DNA of 64,000 nt from Opeltia flavorubescens (Eukaryota; Ascomycota; Lecanoromycetes; Teloschistales; Teloschistaceae), in NCBI GenBank assembly GCA_000442125.1, contig KE546970.1, positions 1,790,667 to 1,854,666 of the forward strand. Direction: 5' to 3'. The translations under genes and the position numbers were made by a program. Of this stretch, positions 14,501-25,307 are shown one piece after another. Each line of letters begins with the position of its first letter. Position 1 is the stretch's first letter. The notes under the pieces are model-generated. The model saw only the letters and a list, made by a program, of their open reading frames with translations, did no database searches and was not told the DNA's origin.

Positions 14501-15450
14501 TATAATCTATTTTTTATTATTATTATTACTAAATAAATAAAGGTATATATATAATTAGTTAAATATCGCTATTTAAAGGCTATTATTATATTATACTCTT
14601 TCAGTTCCCTTTTTACTAAAAAGTTTAGTTATTTCCCGACCTATTTTTTAAAAATAGCGCCTAATTAAAAGTTCCTCGCCGGTTTTATTAATATTATCTT
14701 TTATTATATTTATCGAAAGTTACGTATTTATATTTCTCTTCTAGTCGCGTATAATACTTCCTTAGTTATTATAGGAAAAAACTCGATCCGTTTTTTAAAG
14801 AATAATAGGTTCTATAATAATTATTATAATAGAATTTCTAATTTAATTAATTATAGGTATATTATTTTTTTAATAATATAGCGTTTATATATTATAGTAT
14901 TAATTTTAGAATAATCTTTTTTTTTTTAATATTAGTCCCGATTTATATATTAAATAAATTAATAATTTTTATAGCTTCCTATTTTTATTATTTATTCTAG
15001 GAATATAATCGGGTATCTATTTATTTATAATAATTATTTTTATATTACTCGAATTTTTATTAGTAGCTTTCTTTAAATTTATAAAAATACGGAGTTTTTA
15101 ATTATACTACGTATATATTATAGAAGTTTTTTTTTTCTACTAGTACTTAATAATAGGCTTCTTTAATATTTACTTTATTAAAGTTAATCTTGTTTTTTTA
15201 GATAATCTAATCTAATAGTTCTTTATTTTTTACTAGTAAATAATTATCGTTTAAAATAGTTTCCGAAGTATTAAAATCTTTTTTATAAATATTTTTATTA
15301 TTAATTTCTATTTATCCTTTAAAATCTTTTTTTAACGTAGCGTTAAATTATTGAGATAGTATTTTATTTCCTTAGTAGTTTCTTATAAAGTAACCTGGTT
15401 TATTATAGTTATAGTATATTTTAAAAACTTATTTCCCGGTTTTTTTTTTT
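11600..15450 (-). pseudogene. Degraded gag-pol of element 2
   Basis: On the minus strand a CCHC knuckle can be recognised at about 15,416-15,375 with its Cys and His codons all turned to Tyr (TAC/TAT). This is what RIP does to TGC and CAC. Downstream, at about 13,680-13,330, the RT stretch with the F-G-L-x-N-A motif is followed by a box reading Y-F-N-D in place of Y-L-D-D. RNase H-like sequence continues to about 12,800. Integrase is expected at about 12,600-11,600, but I could only place it by position. The limits are approximate. Confidence 0.75.
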
Positions 15451-16230
15451 TTTTTATTTTTCTAGAATTTCTCCCTTTATTTTATTAAGTAGAGCTTAAT
15501 TCTATAAGTATAGATCTATAGTAGCTATTTATAAACCGAGTATTATTTCTATTATAACCTCCGTTTAAAAGTTAATTTAGATAGTATCCTATATTATTTA
15601 ACTAACTTCTATTAAAACGTTTCTCTAGTTATTATTTATATAATTTATTATCGAGGTTAATAATAATTTCTATAATATTATTAAGTATCTTAATTACTCG
15701 TCCGTCTTTTATAAATTTATCTTTTATACTATCCTTTAATCCTTATATAAATATAGTAATAAAGATATCGTTATCCTATTTTATAATAGATAAATATTTT
15801 TAAAATTTTATAGTATAGTCTAATACTAAAATCGTTTCTTATAAATATTATATATACTATTCCGCGGTAGACTATTTATTAAATATCCTAAAAGTCTTAT
15901 ATATTACTACTTTAAAGGCTAAAAATACCCTAAATATATATTTAAGATCTTTTCCTTTTTTTAAATATTTATTAAATAATAATTTTATTTAATATTAAAC
16001 TTTTTCTTTTAAATATAAGGCGGCGAAAAGAATCTTTTTATTATATTATATTAGATAAAATATAAAGTATATTTTTAACTAAATAAACTAATCGTTTAAT
16101 TTATATCGATTTCTATTAAAAGTATTAGATTTATTAACTTTAATTCTAGATTAGTTACTAATTAGTATAGGAGTATTTAAAATAAAAGTATTACGTTAAC
16201 CTAAAATAGATATTTTAAAAGTATTTAAAA

Positions 16231-16653
16231 TATTAAATCCTACTTTAATAGAATTAGTCCTTAAAAGTTAATTTTATTAGAAGTTTATAAATTTAAAGTA
16301 TAATAGATATTAATTACTAAATTATATAAAAAGAAATTATTCTAATATTATAGTTTAATTAAAAAATAGAAATAACTAATAAATTAAATATAATACCTTA
16401 AAAGCGTTATAAAAGAAATCTATATATTTAATAAAATCTTTTTATATCGCCGCGTTAATACTATTACTATAATATTAATTTATTATTATTATTATTATAT
16501 TAATACTAATATTAAGATATTATTCTATTATCGCTGTTACTACGTCGATACTAATACTAAAACGTTATCCTATCGTTACTATAGGTAACCGTTCCTAATA
16601 CTACCTAGGCGTATAGGTTTTATACCGAGCGGCTGCCTATTAAGCTTATAATA
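16231..16653 (-). repeat. LTR of element 2 (5' LTR relative to its transcription)
   Basis: This is the partner of 10217-10639, identical in length, and ends just before the TCTTT pentamer. Confidence 0.85.
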
Positions 16654-16658
16654 TCTTT

Positions 16659-18950
16659 AGATTTTTAATAAATTACGTAAATTTTAATTCTAATATATAT
16701 TTATTATTTATTCGAATAAATATTATTTTATAATTTTATCGCTATTAAATTATTTTAATAGCGGTTCTAAAAATATTTATTATATCTAATTTAAAGTAGT
16801 ATATATATATTATATAAAAATTTTTTTCTGAATAAACTATATATAAAATCTATTAATTTTTATTTATAATAGTATTTATCGGAATTAAATTATAAATTAT
16901 TTTAAAGAACGGTTTTTTAGAATATTCCGCTTTTATAAGCGATTTAAATATAATTTTATATATTTTAAAAAGTATATATATTTTGTATTTGTTTATTACT
17001 AGCACCTTTTATTTATTCGAAATTTCTATTTTTTTAATAGCTCTAGTAAAATATTAAATAACTTTATTACTAGTATAAATAAAGAGCTAATATTATTTAT
17101 ATATACTACTAATTTTTATAGTAGTAAAAACGGTTTAAAAATTTATTTAAGTAGCGGAGTTATTTTTAATAAGATAATAACCACTATTTTTCTTTAAATA
17201 AGCTACCGTTTTATTATTACAGTATAGATAATAATATTAAATATTAAAATAAAGGCCTTTATTTACTAAAATTCTTCCTTTTATTAGATTCGTTATAAAA
17301 TTTAGTATATATATATCGCGGAGTATTATAACTGCTCTACCGTTTAATATTTCGATATTTATATCGATTCTTTTATAGGCTTTAACCCGTATTAAAATCG
17401 TTTCGGTATCTAATAATTTATTATTAATATAATCGCGCTTTTTAATAAAGTAATCCTTTATAGAATTATTGTATATATAAATAGGGAAGTTGTAATCTAT
17501 AATTTACGAGAAGCGAAGATAAAAATCTATAGTAAAGGTATTTAGAAATATAATAAATATATTAAAATTCGGCGGTATAGATATATCGGATTTCTTTTTA
17601 TTATTTATTTATTTTATTTTATAACCTTTTATTTATTTAATAGCCTTATCTATCTTTATTTTAAATATAGGATTTTTAAATTTTTTTTCGACCTGCTTTT
17701 AAATATATAATTTAGGCTTTTATATAGATTATAAAGCTTTTTTAGAATAATTTTTACGAAAATAAAAGCAATCCGCCTACTAATATATAAGTCTATAAAT
17801 ATATAGGCTAGAGCTATTAGTATACCTACCGTATAAATAATTTTAATAGCCGTATAGTCGATTTTTACTAGTATTTTTATTTTTATAGGTATAATTTTTA
17901 TTAATAATAGCGAAAGTAGTATAAAATATTAATTTAGCTTTTATATTATATATATAAATATAAGTACGAAATTATTTAATAAAATAGTAGAATAATATTT
18001 TATAAAGTTTTATTATTATATTTATTAATATAAAAATTATTCTATTTAATATTAGTATATACTTTTTAATTATTATAGCGAAATCTCGATAAACCCGCTT
18101 AATATTTACTACTTTAGTTATTTTATATTTTTTTTTTTTTAATATATAAGTAACTAATCGTTAATCTATTTTTTTATATTTTAATAAGCTAAAAGATCTA
18201 TTATAAGTTTAATATATTAGCGTTCGAGATTTATAAAGCGAGCTAAATCGGATAAAAATAATTTTATTTTAAATATTTAAAGGATATTTTATAAATATAT
18301 TTTAATATTTTAAATATAGATAATATTTTAAATTATAAGCGTTTCATATATAAAATTAATAATAGTAGTAAAAGATTTAAATTATCGTTTTTATTTAAAT
18401 AAGTCGGATTTATATTCGATTATTTCTATTTTATAATTTTTATATAACGCCTCCGCTACTGTAGCTAATATAGTAATATTTAATATATTTATAGGTCGTT
18501 TATACTATAGTTCTACTAATTTAGTAATTATATTAGGCTTAATTAAAAGGCTAGAGTTAATAAAAAATTAGATTTTATAACCGACGGCTTTTATTTTAAC
18601 TACCGAAATTTATAGATTCTAGTTTTTAAAATTAGTAAATTTAAGTTCTCGCTTATTTATAATACTAGCGAGAGTGTATATAAATAAAATAAAGAGGTTA
18701 GGTAACTAAATAAATAGTTTTTATACCTTTTATATTAATTAAAGAAATTTTTTTAATAAATATATAGTAAAAGTTTTCTAATATATTTAATAGGTCTTTA
18801 AATTAAATTAAATATTAAATTAATACTAATCTAGTAAATAAATATAAGTATAATACTATAAATACGTAAAAATATATAATTTCGGGCTTATAACTATTAA
18901 ATAAATATATATATATATATATAAATTAATTGCTAAAAGAAATCTATAAA
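16659..18950. repeat. Old RIPped repeat up to the composition border
   Basis: The sequence is AT-rich and CpA-depleted with no identifiable coding relic. It includes a TA-dinucleotide run near 18,900-18,925. It probably was continuous with 8,085-10,211 before element 2 inserted. Confidence 0.55.
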
Positions 18951-19094
18951 GAAAAATTAAATCGTCTAGTACTTAATATAGTGGAGCTAATTACCTGATT
19001 AGGTTAGTACTACTAAGTTAGCAGGTCTTGGCGTAATAAGCGCCTGTGGTTCGCCCAAATAACACGAAAATAAACTATTTATAAATGCATGAAT

Positions 19095-19482
19095 TCAAGC
19101 TTTATAAGAACATTGACAAATATTTGTCAAAGTATTGACTACTGTGTTGGCAGAGATGCTGGAGTACCAACGACTTAGTGCTTTACCATTGAAGATAGCG
19201 AGAACAATGATTAGTATCACAAGCATCACGGCACACAAAAACCATGCGAGAAGTTCCAAGTTCCATGAGCTTCGACAGAAGCATGGACGAGGTATCCCGG
19301 TAGATCCCTGGCGGTTTTTGACTATCAGTTTGGTCAATCACCGATATCCTATTTATATTTTGATCATCACATGTTTGGGGGCCTGGACTGGTGTCATGTC
19401 CTGCAATTTGCGACTGAGCATGCTGCAATGAGACATGGGATAAAGTGCTCGAAGAATAGTATTCTCCCAGAACTCCAGTCAT
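19095..19482 (-). pseudogene. Truncated N-terminal piece of a DUF3176-like membrane protein
   Basis: A minus-strand reading at 19,337-19,095 contains the start of a DUF3176-type domain: a W-x-x-E-L-L-A motif, one hydrophobic segment, then G-K-A-L-x-x-W and S-I-S-x-N-T. This matches how that ascomycete membrane family begins. A second frame at 19,482-19,183 offers a plausible hydrophilic N-terminus, but the two frames are not joined, so a frameshift or lost intron is likely. The family is usually 500-700 residues long; here it ends after about 80 residues, about 145 bp from the RIP border. The family's function is unknown. I infer a gene broken by the transposon block. Confidence 0.5.
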
Positions 19483-20378
19483 TGCGATTTACAGATGCAG
19501 GGAAAGGAAACAAGTAAGTGATGCATTCATCGGGGATCTCACTAATCTATATCTGCTTACCTGTGCTATACGGTGAGGTTAAAAAGGTTTCTGCAATCGT
19601 TCTCGCCCCTATCCATGCGATATCCCGAGGGATACTCTAGCGAAGGCTCAATCTCAATGACGGTATGAATTATGCGGCTCGACATTAGATCACCATATGA
19701 TTTTTACCAATAGCTCAAGGACTGGGCGGTATTGCATGAATACGGTTCAGCAATGAGCTATCCCCATGTTGGAGGAATTCTACGCGATAGGCTAATGGAG
19801 ATATCAAATGAATTAGTGTGCTCGTAGACTCCATTGGCTCGACGAGATTTTCTATGCAGTTCGCCCAGGATGCGTGGATGCTACGCCTGATCAATCATAG
19901 CAGTAGTGCGGCTCAAGCACTTGAAGCGCAGGATGCCGATTGGTTCACATGGTAGAGTACAAAACGACACGGTCTCGGTGCATGCTAATTGGATGTCTGA
20001 GCAGTGATTTTCTACGTTCAAACCTCAATCAAAAAGACCGCCTCATGACCTCCAACGAGTAAAGCTTTGAAAGCAAGAGATGCACGTAGACTCTTGAGCT
20101 TATAGTGGATTGATGAAAANCTGGTGACGGTTAATGCTCACGGCTAGTAAGCAATCTCCTCACCTAGACTAGACCTCATGAAACCATTGAGCGGAAGCAA
20201 GTAAGCTGGCCTAGCAAAACATCTCGGGCAGATTCTTTTGAAAGCTCTGGAGCTTTGAATCGTTTCTACGCTCTTCTCGCATTGGTGACTCTTCCAACAG
20301 GAAGCTATTTGATCAGATGGGCGACATCACTCAATTCTCCTGCTTCAACATTTATACCTTGCTGCCCTTCCAAGTCTC
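19483..20378. other. Intergenic, no gene seen
   Basis: Composition is normal and there is no coding-like frame. An ambiguous base lies at 20,120. It contains the 3' flank of the MFS gene. Confidence 0.6.
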
Positions 20379-22119
20379 CTAGAGCTCCTCTACAAACCGA
20401 CTCCATTTCCTTATCTTCTCTCCATACTTCCAAAACAGCACCGGCCCAACCCCTAGAGTCAGCGATATGAACCCCAACAAACTCGTAGCCCACTCCACCC
20501 CCAACCTCCGATACATCTTCTCCGCCGCAATGCTCAACCCCGCCGCCATGATGCTCCGCACCATCGTATTAGCAGCAATCGCGCTATTGGCATTGATGGT
20601 GTACATATCTACGATGTAATTCAGTCCGCTGACCATGATTAGCAGGATCCCTGTGCCCATGGGTACGCCGGCTATGATTTGCGGCCAGGGGTTTATGCTG
20701 GGTTTGGAGGTCCAGGCCCAGAGGAATAGGCCTGGGGGGAGGAGTAGGGAGCCGATGATCATGGGGGGGAGACGCGATTCGGGGGTTGCGATGCCCTTTT
20801 GGAGTTGGTGGCGGTAGGTTGTTGATGTGTGGAACATGTTTAGGAGAGAGGCGAAGATTACACCGACTGTTACTGCGAGGAAGGGGAGGCCGGCTTGTCC
20901 CTGGGAGTCTGCTGTAAGCTTGGGATCTTAAGGTACGGAAGGGGGAAGTTTGTGGTAGCTACGTACTTGGGACCATTTGCGCTGCTCCTGGAAAGATATC
21001 GGGTAGGCTGTGAAGAACAAATACAATACACCGTAAGCGAGGCCAATGTACCTTGCAAGGATAACATTAGCAATGGATCGAGTGATAAAGGCTTTCGTCA
21101 TTTCTCATACTTACAATGCCAAGAAGAGTAGGATAGGCTCCAATGCCAACATTCTTAAAGGTCGAGTCAAATACTTTTCCACCATGATGGAAATATCCAC
21201 CTCTCTCTCATCTGCCTCCGCATGAATCGCCCAATTCCGCGTTTGGAACCTCATCCTTCTCGCTCGGAACTGGAGGATTCGTGGGTGGTACGTTTCCGGC
21301 AGGAATAAAACAGTGTTTGCCCAGAAGAAAATGGCTACTCCGTCAGACCATTTCTTGGCGCGGAAATGAATTGGAATCTTCTGGGTACGTACTCAAAATG
21401 ATGGAAAGATACTCAGTCCACCGCCAGCCAAGGTAGCTCCCTGCGATATACCCGCCCGCAATGGGAGCGGCTACAGGGCCGACAAACGTGCACATTGAAT
21501 ACAGACCTACGGTCACTCCGCGCTGTACGGGGTCCCAGAAATCAGCCAGCGAGGCACCCACGACAGCTAATGGCGCGCAGCCAAACACCCCGGCGAAAAA
21601 CCGGCATATTAAAATCGTATACACGTTTTGCGCTGTAGCCACGCCGATTTGGAACAGAGCCATGCCAAACGTGCCTGCAATTAATGGAGGTCGTCGCCCG
21701 TATAATTCTGAGGTGGGACCCCAGAGAATGGGACCGGTGGAAAAGCCCAGGAGGAAAAGACTTGTGCCTAGAGTCATGACTTCGGTGCTCGTGTTGAATT
21801 GGCTTGCCGTGGCATTGATGCAGGTACTGAAGATTGCGCTGATGAATGTGGTGGAGAAGGTCATGCCGGCTAGGATGGCGGTCATGGACCATTTTCGAGC
21901 TCGGGACCAGTTTTGGGGGTTCTCTGGGTCGTCGGGTCCCGAGAATTTGATGATGTTGTCGTTATGGTCTTCCTGGTTCCCATTGTTTTCTTGATTCGTG
22001 TCGTCTGGTTCATTATTTGGGGTTTTGATTTGTTGCGCGTTGGATTGGATGTCAGCTCCCCATTCGTCCTTTTCCAGGTCTGAATGACTACGGGAGAACA
22101 TGTCCTGGGAGATGGGCAT
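20379..22119 (-). CDS. MFS transporter, DHA1 type, likely metabolite exporter
   Basis: The gene has four exons: 22119-21393, 21334-21115, 21051-20967 and 20900-20379. Introns of 58, 63 and 66 bp have GT-AG ends, and phases agree at every junction, giving 517 residues. A hydrophilic, Asn/Glu-rich N-terminus of about 70 residues precedes 12 expected membrane segments. The DHA1 signature ELYGRRP follows segment 2, and WRWTEY lies before the central loop. The C-terminal half contains PETYHPR and a last segment ending in a basic tail. The family exports drugs, polyamines or toxins by proton antiport at the plasma membrane. It is divergent from the AflR-like gene, so a role in exporting the PKS product is a reasonable inference. 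The substrate cannot be read from sequence. Confidence 0.9.
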
Positions 22120-24053
22120 GGCGAGTCGCGTCTGTCGTGTCCTGGCATCGATTATTCTACTTTAGGTGAAGCCTTGGCGAGGCTGTCCCGATTCTTCCAT
22201 TTTTAGCATCCTGAGATCTGTCTGAGCTTGGACGCTTCCTTGTTTACTTCTGATCAGGATTGCTTCTGATAAGGGACACCACTCCTTGATCAAATTTGGC
22301 ACTGCGCTCTTACAAACGATGGTAGGACTTTCCATGTTTAATCTCATCGACGATAAATGGTTGAATGCTTGGCCAGTGACTTCATCGGTTTCTAAAAGGC
22401 TGTAGAGCTAGGATCATCGATGGATCAGCCAAAGCATTGCGCTGGATTTTGGTCGCCGATTCAAGGGAGGATCGTGTAAGCACTTCCTAGACCTCGGCTG
22501 GCTTACACCAACAAAGCCAAATCCCTCACCAAAAGCTGCGGGCATACGAATTGATGCCCGTTCGGACCGAACAGGCGAGCAGTTCATTCCAACCTGCATA
22601 CGCCGGTATCCAGGAATACGAAGCATGAACGCCAGAAAACTGAACGTTGGATGCTGTGGTTCTTGAAAAGTTCCGGCTTACTGCCCCACCCACACCGCTT
22701 ATCTTGCCTCGGAAAGCGATTGGTCTTTGGAACCATCACTTGTATCTAGCGCTCGAGTGGGGCTTGCTTGCCTCGACACGTTTCGATGAGGCGCCTGTGA
22801 TACATCGGCAGATCTTCGCACCCCTGGAAGCATTGATTGGAGCAGAATTTGCGGAGGAACCTCCGCCAAGTGCTCGCTCTTATATCGGAGTTTCTTAATC
22901 GCGTTCTCGGAAGTTAAGATAAAAGGCGACGAATTGTCATCAATTCTGCATGGTTTACACTTTCACATGGCTCACATGGTTCTTTGCGTCGCACGTTTGC
23001 TTCGTCCGCTTCATCTGGCTTTAGCCAAGCAATTCGCAACGCAGTCATCCTTTCTTTGGTCCTGGAATGTGGGGATTCACATGCGAGTACTTTGCGCACG
23101 GGGAGCCCGATGCCATCACTGAAAGCCAGCCACTGATCTGGGCCTCTTCCAAAAAATCATGATAGTCCTGGTATTGCACCGTTATGATTGATAAAGGTAA
23201 AAACGAACCGTGTGGGTATGTGTCCTCGCATCGGGGCGCGTCCCTAAGAGAGGAAGAGGGCTTGCGCAGGTGTATCCATCCGGCTGCATCCGACAAGTGC
23301 AAAGCCAAATGCAGAAGTATGACAATTGTCTGGACCAAGCAAAGTTGAATGGTCTTTGCTACTCTAAAAACGAACCAGAAGGCTCCAAACTTCCTGGTAT
23401 TGACTGATGGACCTCTGTGAGCTCCCACATGATTGAGATGTAGGAAAAATTGGTACAGCAATACCTTGTAGCGATCATCCGAGCAAATGCATAGAAGTAT
23501 GGACGCCCTCCACGCTACCTTCCAATCAGCCAAAATCAAGAGGGGGGGCGGTTCATGCGGGTTGGATCTGCACACCCCATTGAATCCGACCCACATGGTC
23601 ATTCTCCGGAGGGTTGCATCTAGAAAACTTAAAATAACAGGCACGGTATGTGGGGGCGTGAGCCAATGACGCGTGATAACCAATTGTTCGATTTGAGGCG
23701 AAACTTGATTGACTGAACCTTCATAGGGCTGCAGATATTGGCTTACATAAGAAGGCTCTGATTGGCTTGGTTCTTGAGTGCCACGCTCAAAATGGATGCG
23801 CCAATCTTGGCATAAGCTCCTAGCCGCCTTACCGCTCATCCCATATCATGGCAGCCTGTCCTCTTCGTATAAACCTTCCACAATCGTCCAAGGATTTCCA
23901 TGGCAGGTTTAGATAGCCAATTCTTGTCCTTCGGAACATTCTTCTGCCAGACCATTAATAATGGCAGCACTATGGGTTGGACCCCACATCATCCCCTGCA
24001 AAATACAGATGGGCCCTGTCCTACTTTCCCACTATACAACGACGTAACACACC
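22120..24053. other. Long divergent intergenic region between MFS and AflR-like genes
   Basis: This 1.9-kb stretch carries the promoters of both flanking cluster genes. A 264-residue minus-strand open frame (23839-23045) exists but has no recognisable domain, no clear codon bias and many Cys/His/Trp, so I do not call it a gene. No TCG-N5-CGA site was found here by eye. Confidence 0.5.
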
Positions 24054-25307
24054 ATGACTAGCTTGCCCGCAGATGTCAGTCTATACCAGAGACATTCGAA
24101 CATACTAGCAAACCCTGAGAAGAGAAAACTTCGAGCTTCCTGCGATGGCTGCTATCTATCCAAGGTCAAATGCACAAAGGAAACCCCAACTTGTGCTCGC
24201 TGTTTAGATCACAATACCATATGCAGGTATAGCCCGTCCCAGCGGACTGGAAAGCCAAGACGCGCCTTGACTGAGATACAAGAGAAAGAGCCATCACTTC
24301 CGGCGGATGTCTGGGGATGGAGTGCTGGGTCTACTGCTTTGACACCCAACGAGGAATCAATACATCCGATACCTCTGCTTGCTTGGAATCATGAATCCTC
24401 ACCTCTTGGGCTCGGAAGCCCCGATAATCTTGATGTCGGGGCCCTACAGGTAGAGTGGCAGCGCCGTTCGGCCGATGGTGGAATTCGTAGTAGAACTTGG
24501 TCCAACACTTCAAGTCCCCAATTAAGCTATGCATCTTCCTACCGGGGCTCTTCGTCTGCGAATCCTGCGGTCGAAATGAGAAGTACTATGGCAGCGCCTG
24601 CGATGCGGAAATCCTTCGACGCAATGCTCTGGCAGCAAGACTCTCTTGGTCACCTAGGTCGAGCGAAGAGTACAGCGGAAGATCAATTGTCCTCTTCAAG
24701 CCCCACATCTCTCTCGCTCGACACACCGACATCTCTTTTTGAGCCTCCGGACCCCGAAATCTCGTTTCAAAGCCCCAGCTGTTCCTGCCCAGCAAAGACG
24801 TTCGAAGTCCTCCGCACCCTGCATGAGCGCTCCAGTAATCCATTGACACCCTTTGATACCATCCTCGCAATCAACAAGGATGTCAGTGCCCGAATCTCTG
24901 CCACACTCGAATGTCCTTTTCAGCACGATGTCAGCACCATCATGACACTAGCAGCCTCGATTACCAGGATCCTTGCTTGGTATCGCTCAATCTTCGTTCT
25001 CAGTTCCCATCACATATCACCTCAGGCGTGGCGGGTAGCGAGTGAAAGCACTGCTATGCCTATATCACTCGGAGCTTATCGACTTGACGGAGAAGACGAG
25101 AAGGTCGTTAAGATACAAGTTGCGCTAAATGAATTGAAGAAAATCGATGTACTTCTCGCAAGAATACCCGGCACGCAAAGCGGAAGCAGTGATAAATTGG
25201 CAATAATAGTGAACGGAGATCTCACAACCTTCCTGCGGCGAAGATTGAGAGAAGTAGGAATGGAGCTACAAAGAGAGTTGGGAAAGGACTTTGGAGACGA
25301 AATCTGA
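24054..25307 (+). CDS. AflR-type Zn2Cys6 cluster regulator
   Basis: This intronless gene encodes 417 residues. The zinc binuclear cluster has the spacing C-x2-C-x6-C-x6-C-x2-C-x6-C at Cys30, 33, 40, 47, 50 and 57 and is followed by a basic linker (RTGKPRR). A long Ser/Pro-rich middle follows. The C-terminal part (about 240-410) with a C-x-C-x5-F segment and a helical region matches the AflR regulatory domain class. AflR proteins sit in aromatic polyketide clusters and activate them by binding TCG-N5-CGA sites. The gene lies 1.6 kb upstream of the NR-PKS on the same strand and close in length to AflR (about 440). I infer that it controls the PKS and perhaps the MFS gene. Orthology to AflR itself is not claimed. 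Confidence 0.9.
   Translation: MTSLPADVSLYQRHSNILANPEKRKLRASCDGCYLSKVKCTKETPTCARCLDHNTICRYSPSQRTGKPRRALTEIQEKEPSLPADVWGWSAGSTALTPNEESIHPIPLLAWNHESSPLGLGSPDNLDVGALQVEWQRRSADGGIRSRTWSNTSSPQLSYASSYRGSSSANPAVEMRSTMAAPAMRKSFDAMLWQQDSLGHLGRAKSTAEDQLSSSSPTSLSLDTPTSLFEPPDPEISFQSPSCSCPAKTFEVLRTLHERSSNPLTPFDTILAINKDVSARISATLECPFQHDVSTIMTLAASITRILAWYRSIFVLSSHHISPQAWRVASESTAMPISLGAYRLDGEDEKVVKIQVALNELKKIDVLLARIPGTQSGSSDKLAIIVNGDLTTFLRRRLREVGMELQRELGKDFGDEI

Larger units (their letters stand above)
10217..16653 (-). mobile_element. RIPped Ty3/gypsy LTR retrotransposon (element 2)
   Basis: Direct repeats of exactly 423 bp each lie at 10217-10639 and 16231-16653. The flanking pentamers are TTTTT (10212-10216) and TCTTT (16654-16658), a duplication that differs by one C/T transition. 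Internal relics read on the minus strand: a gag zinc knuckle near 15,375-15,416 and reverse transcriptase with its active-site box near 13,383-13,401, followed by RNase H towards 12,800. The element is 6,437 bp and has a different LTR length from element 1, so it is a separate family. Stops throughout make it non-functional. Confidence 0.87.
1..18950. repeat. RIP-mutated AT-rich block of nested transposon relics
   Basis: The whole block is dominated by A, T and TpA steps. CpA and TpG dinucleotides are almost absent while CpG, GpC and CC/GG steps survive. That is the pattern left by repeat-induced point mutation, which changes C to T mainly at CpA in duplicated DNA of filamentous ascomycetes during the sexual cycle. 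No intact reading frame of useful length exists anywhere in it, yet degraded Ty3/gypsy protein signatures can still be read. Composition returns to normal within a few tens of bases around 18,950-18,980. One ambiguous base lies at 5,015. Confidence 0.93.

Noticed and set aside
1-18950. Centromere or telomere sequence
   Set aside because: It has no telomeric repeats, and the AT richness is fully explained by RIPped retrotransposons. A centromere cannot be excluded without chromatin data but is not supported.
22414-22898. Short frames near 22.4-22.9 kb as small genes
   Set aside because: They are under 90 codons, overlap in opposite directions and lack any recognisable motif.
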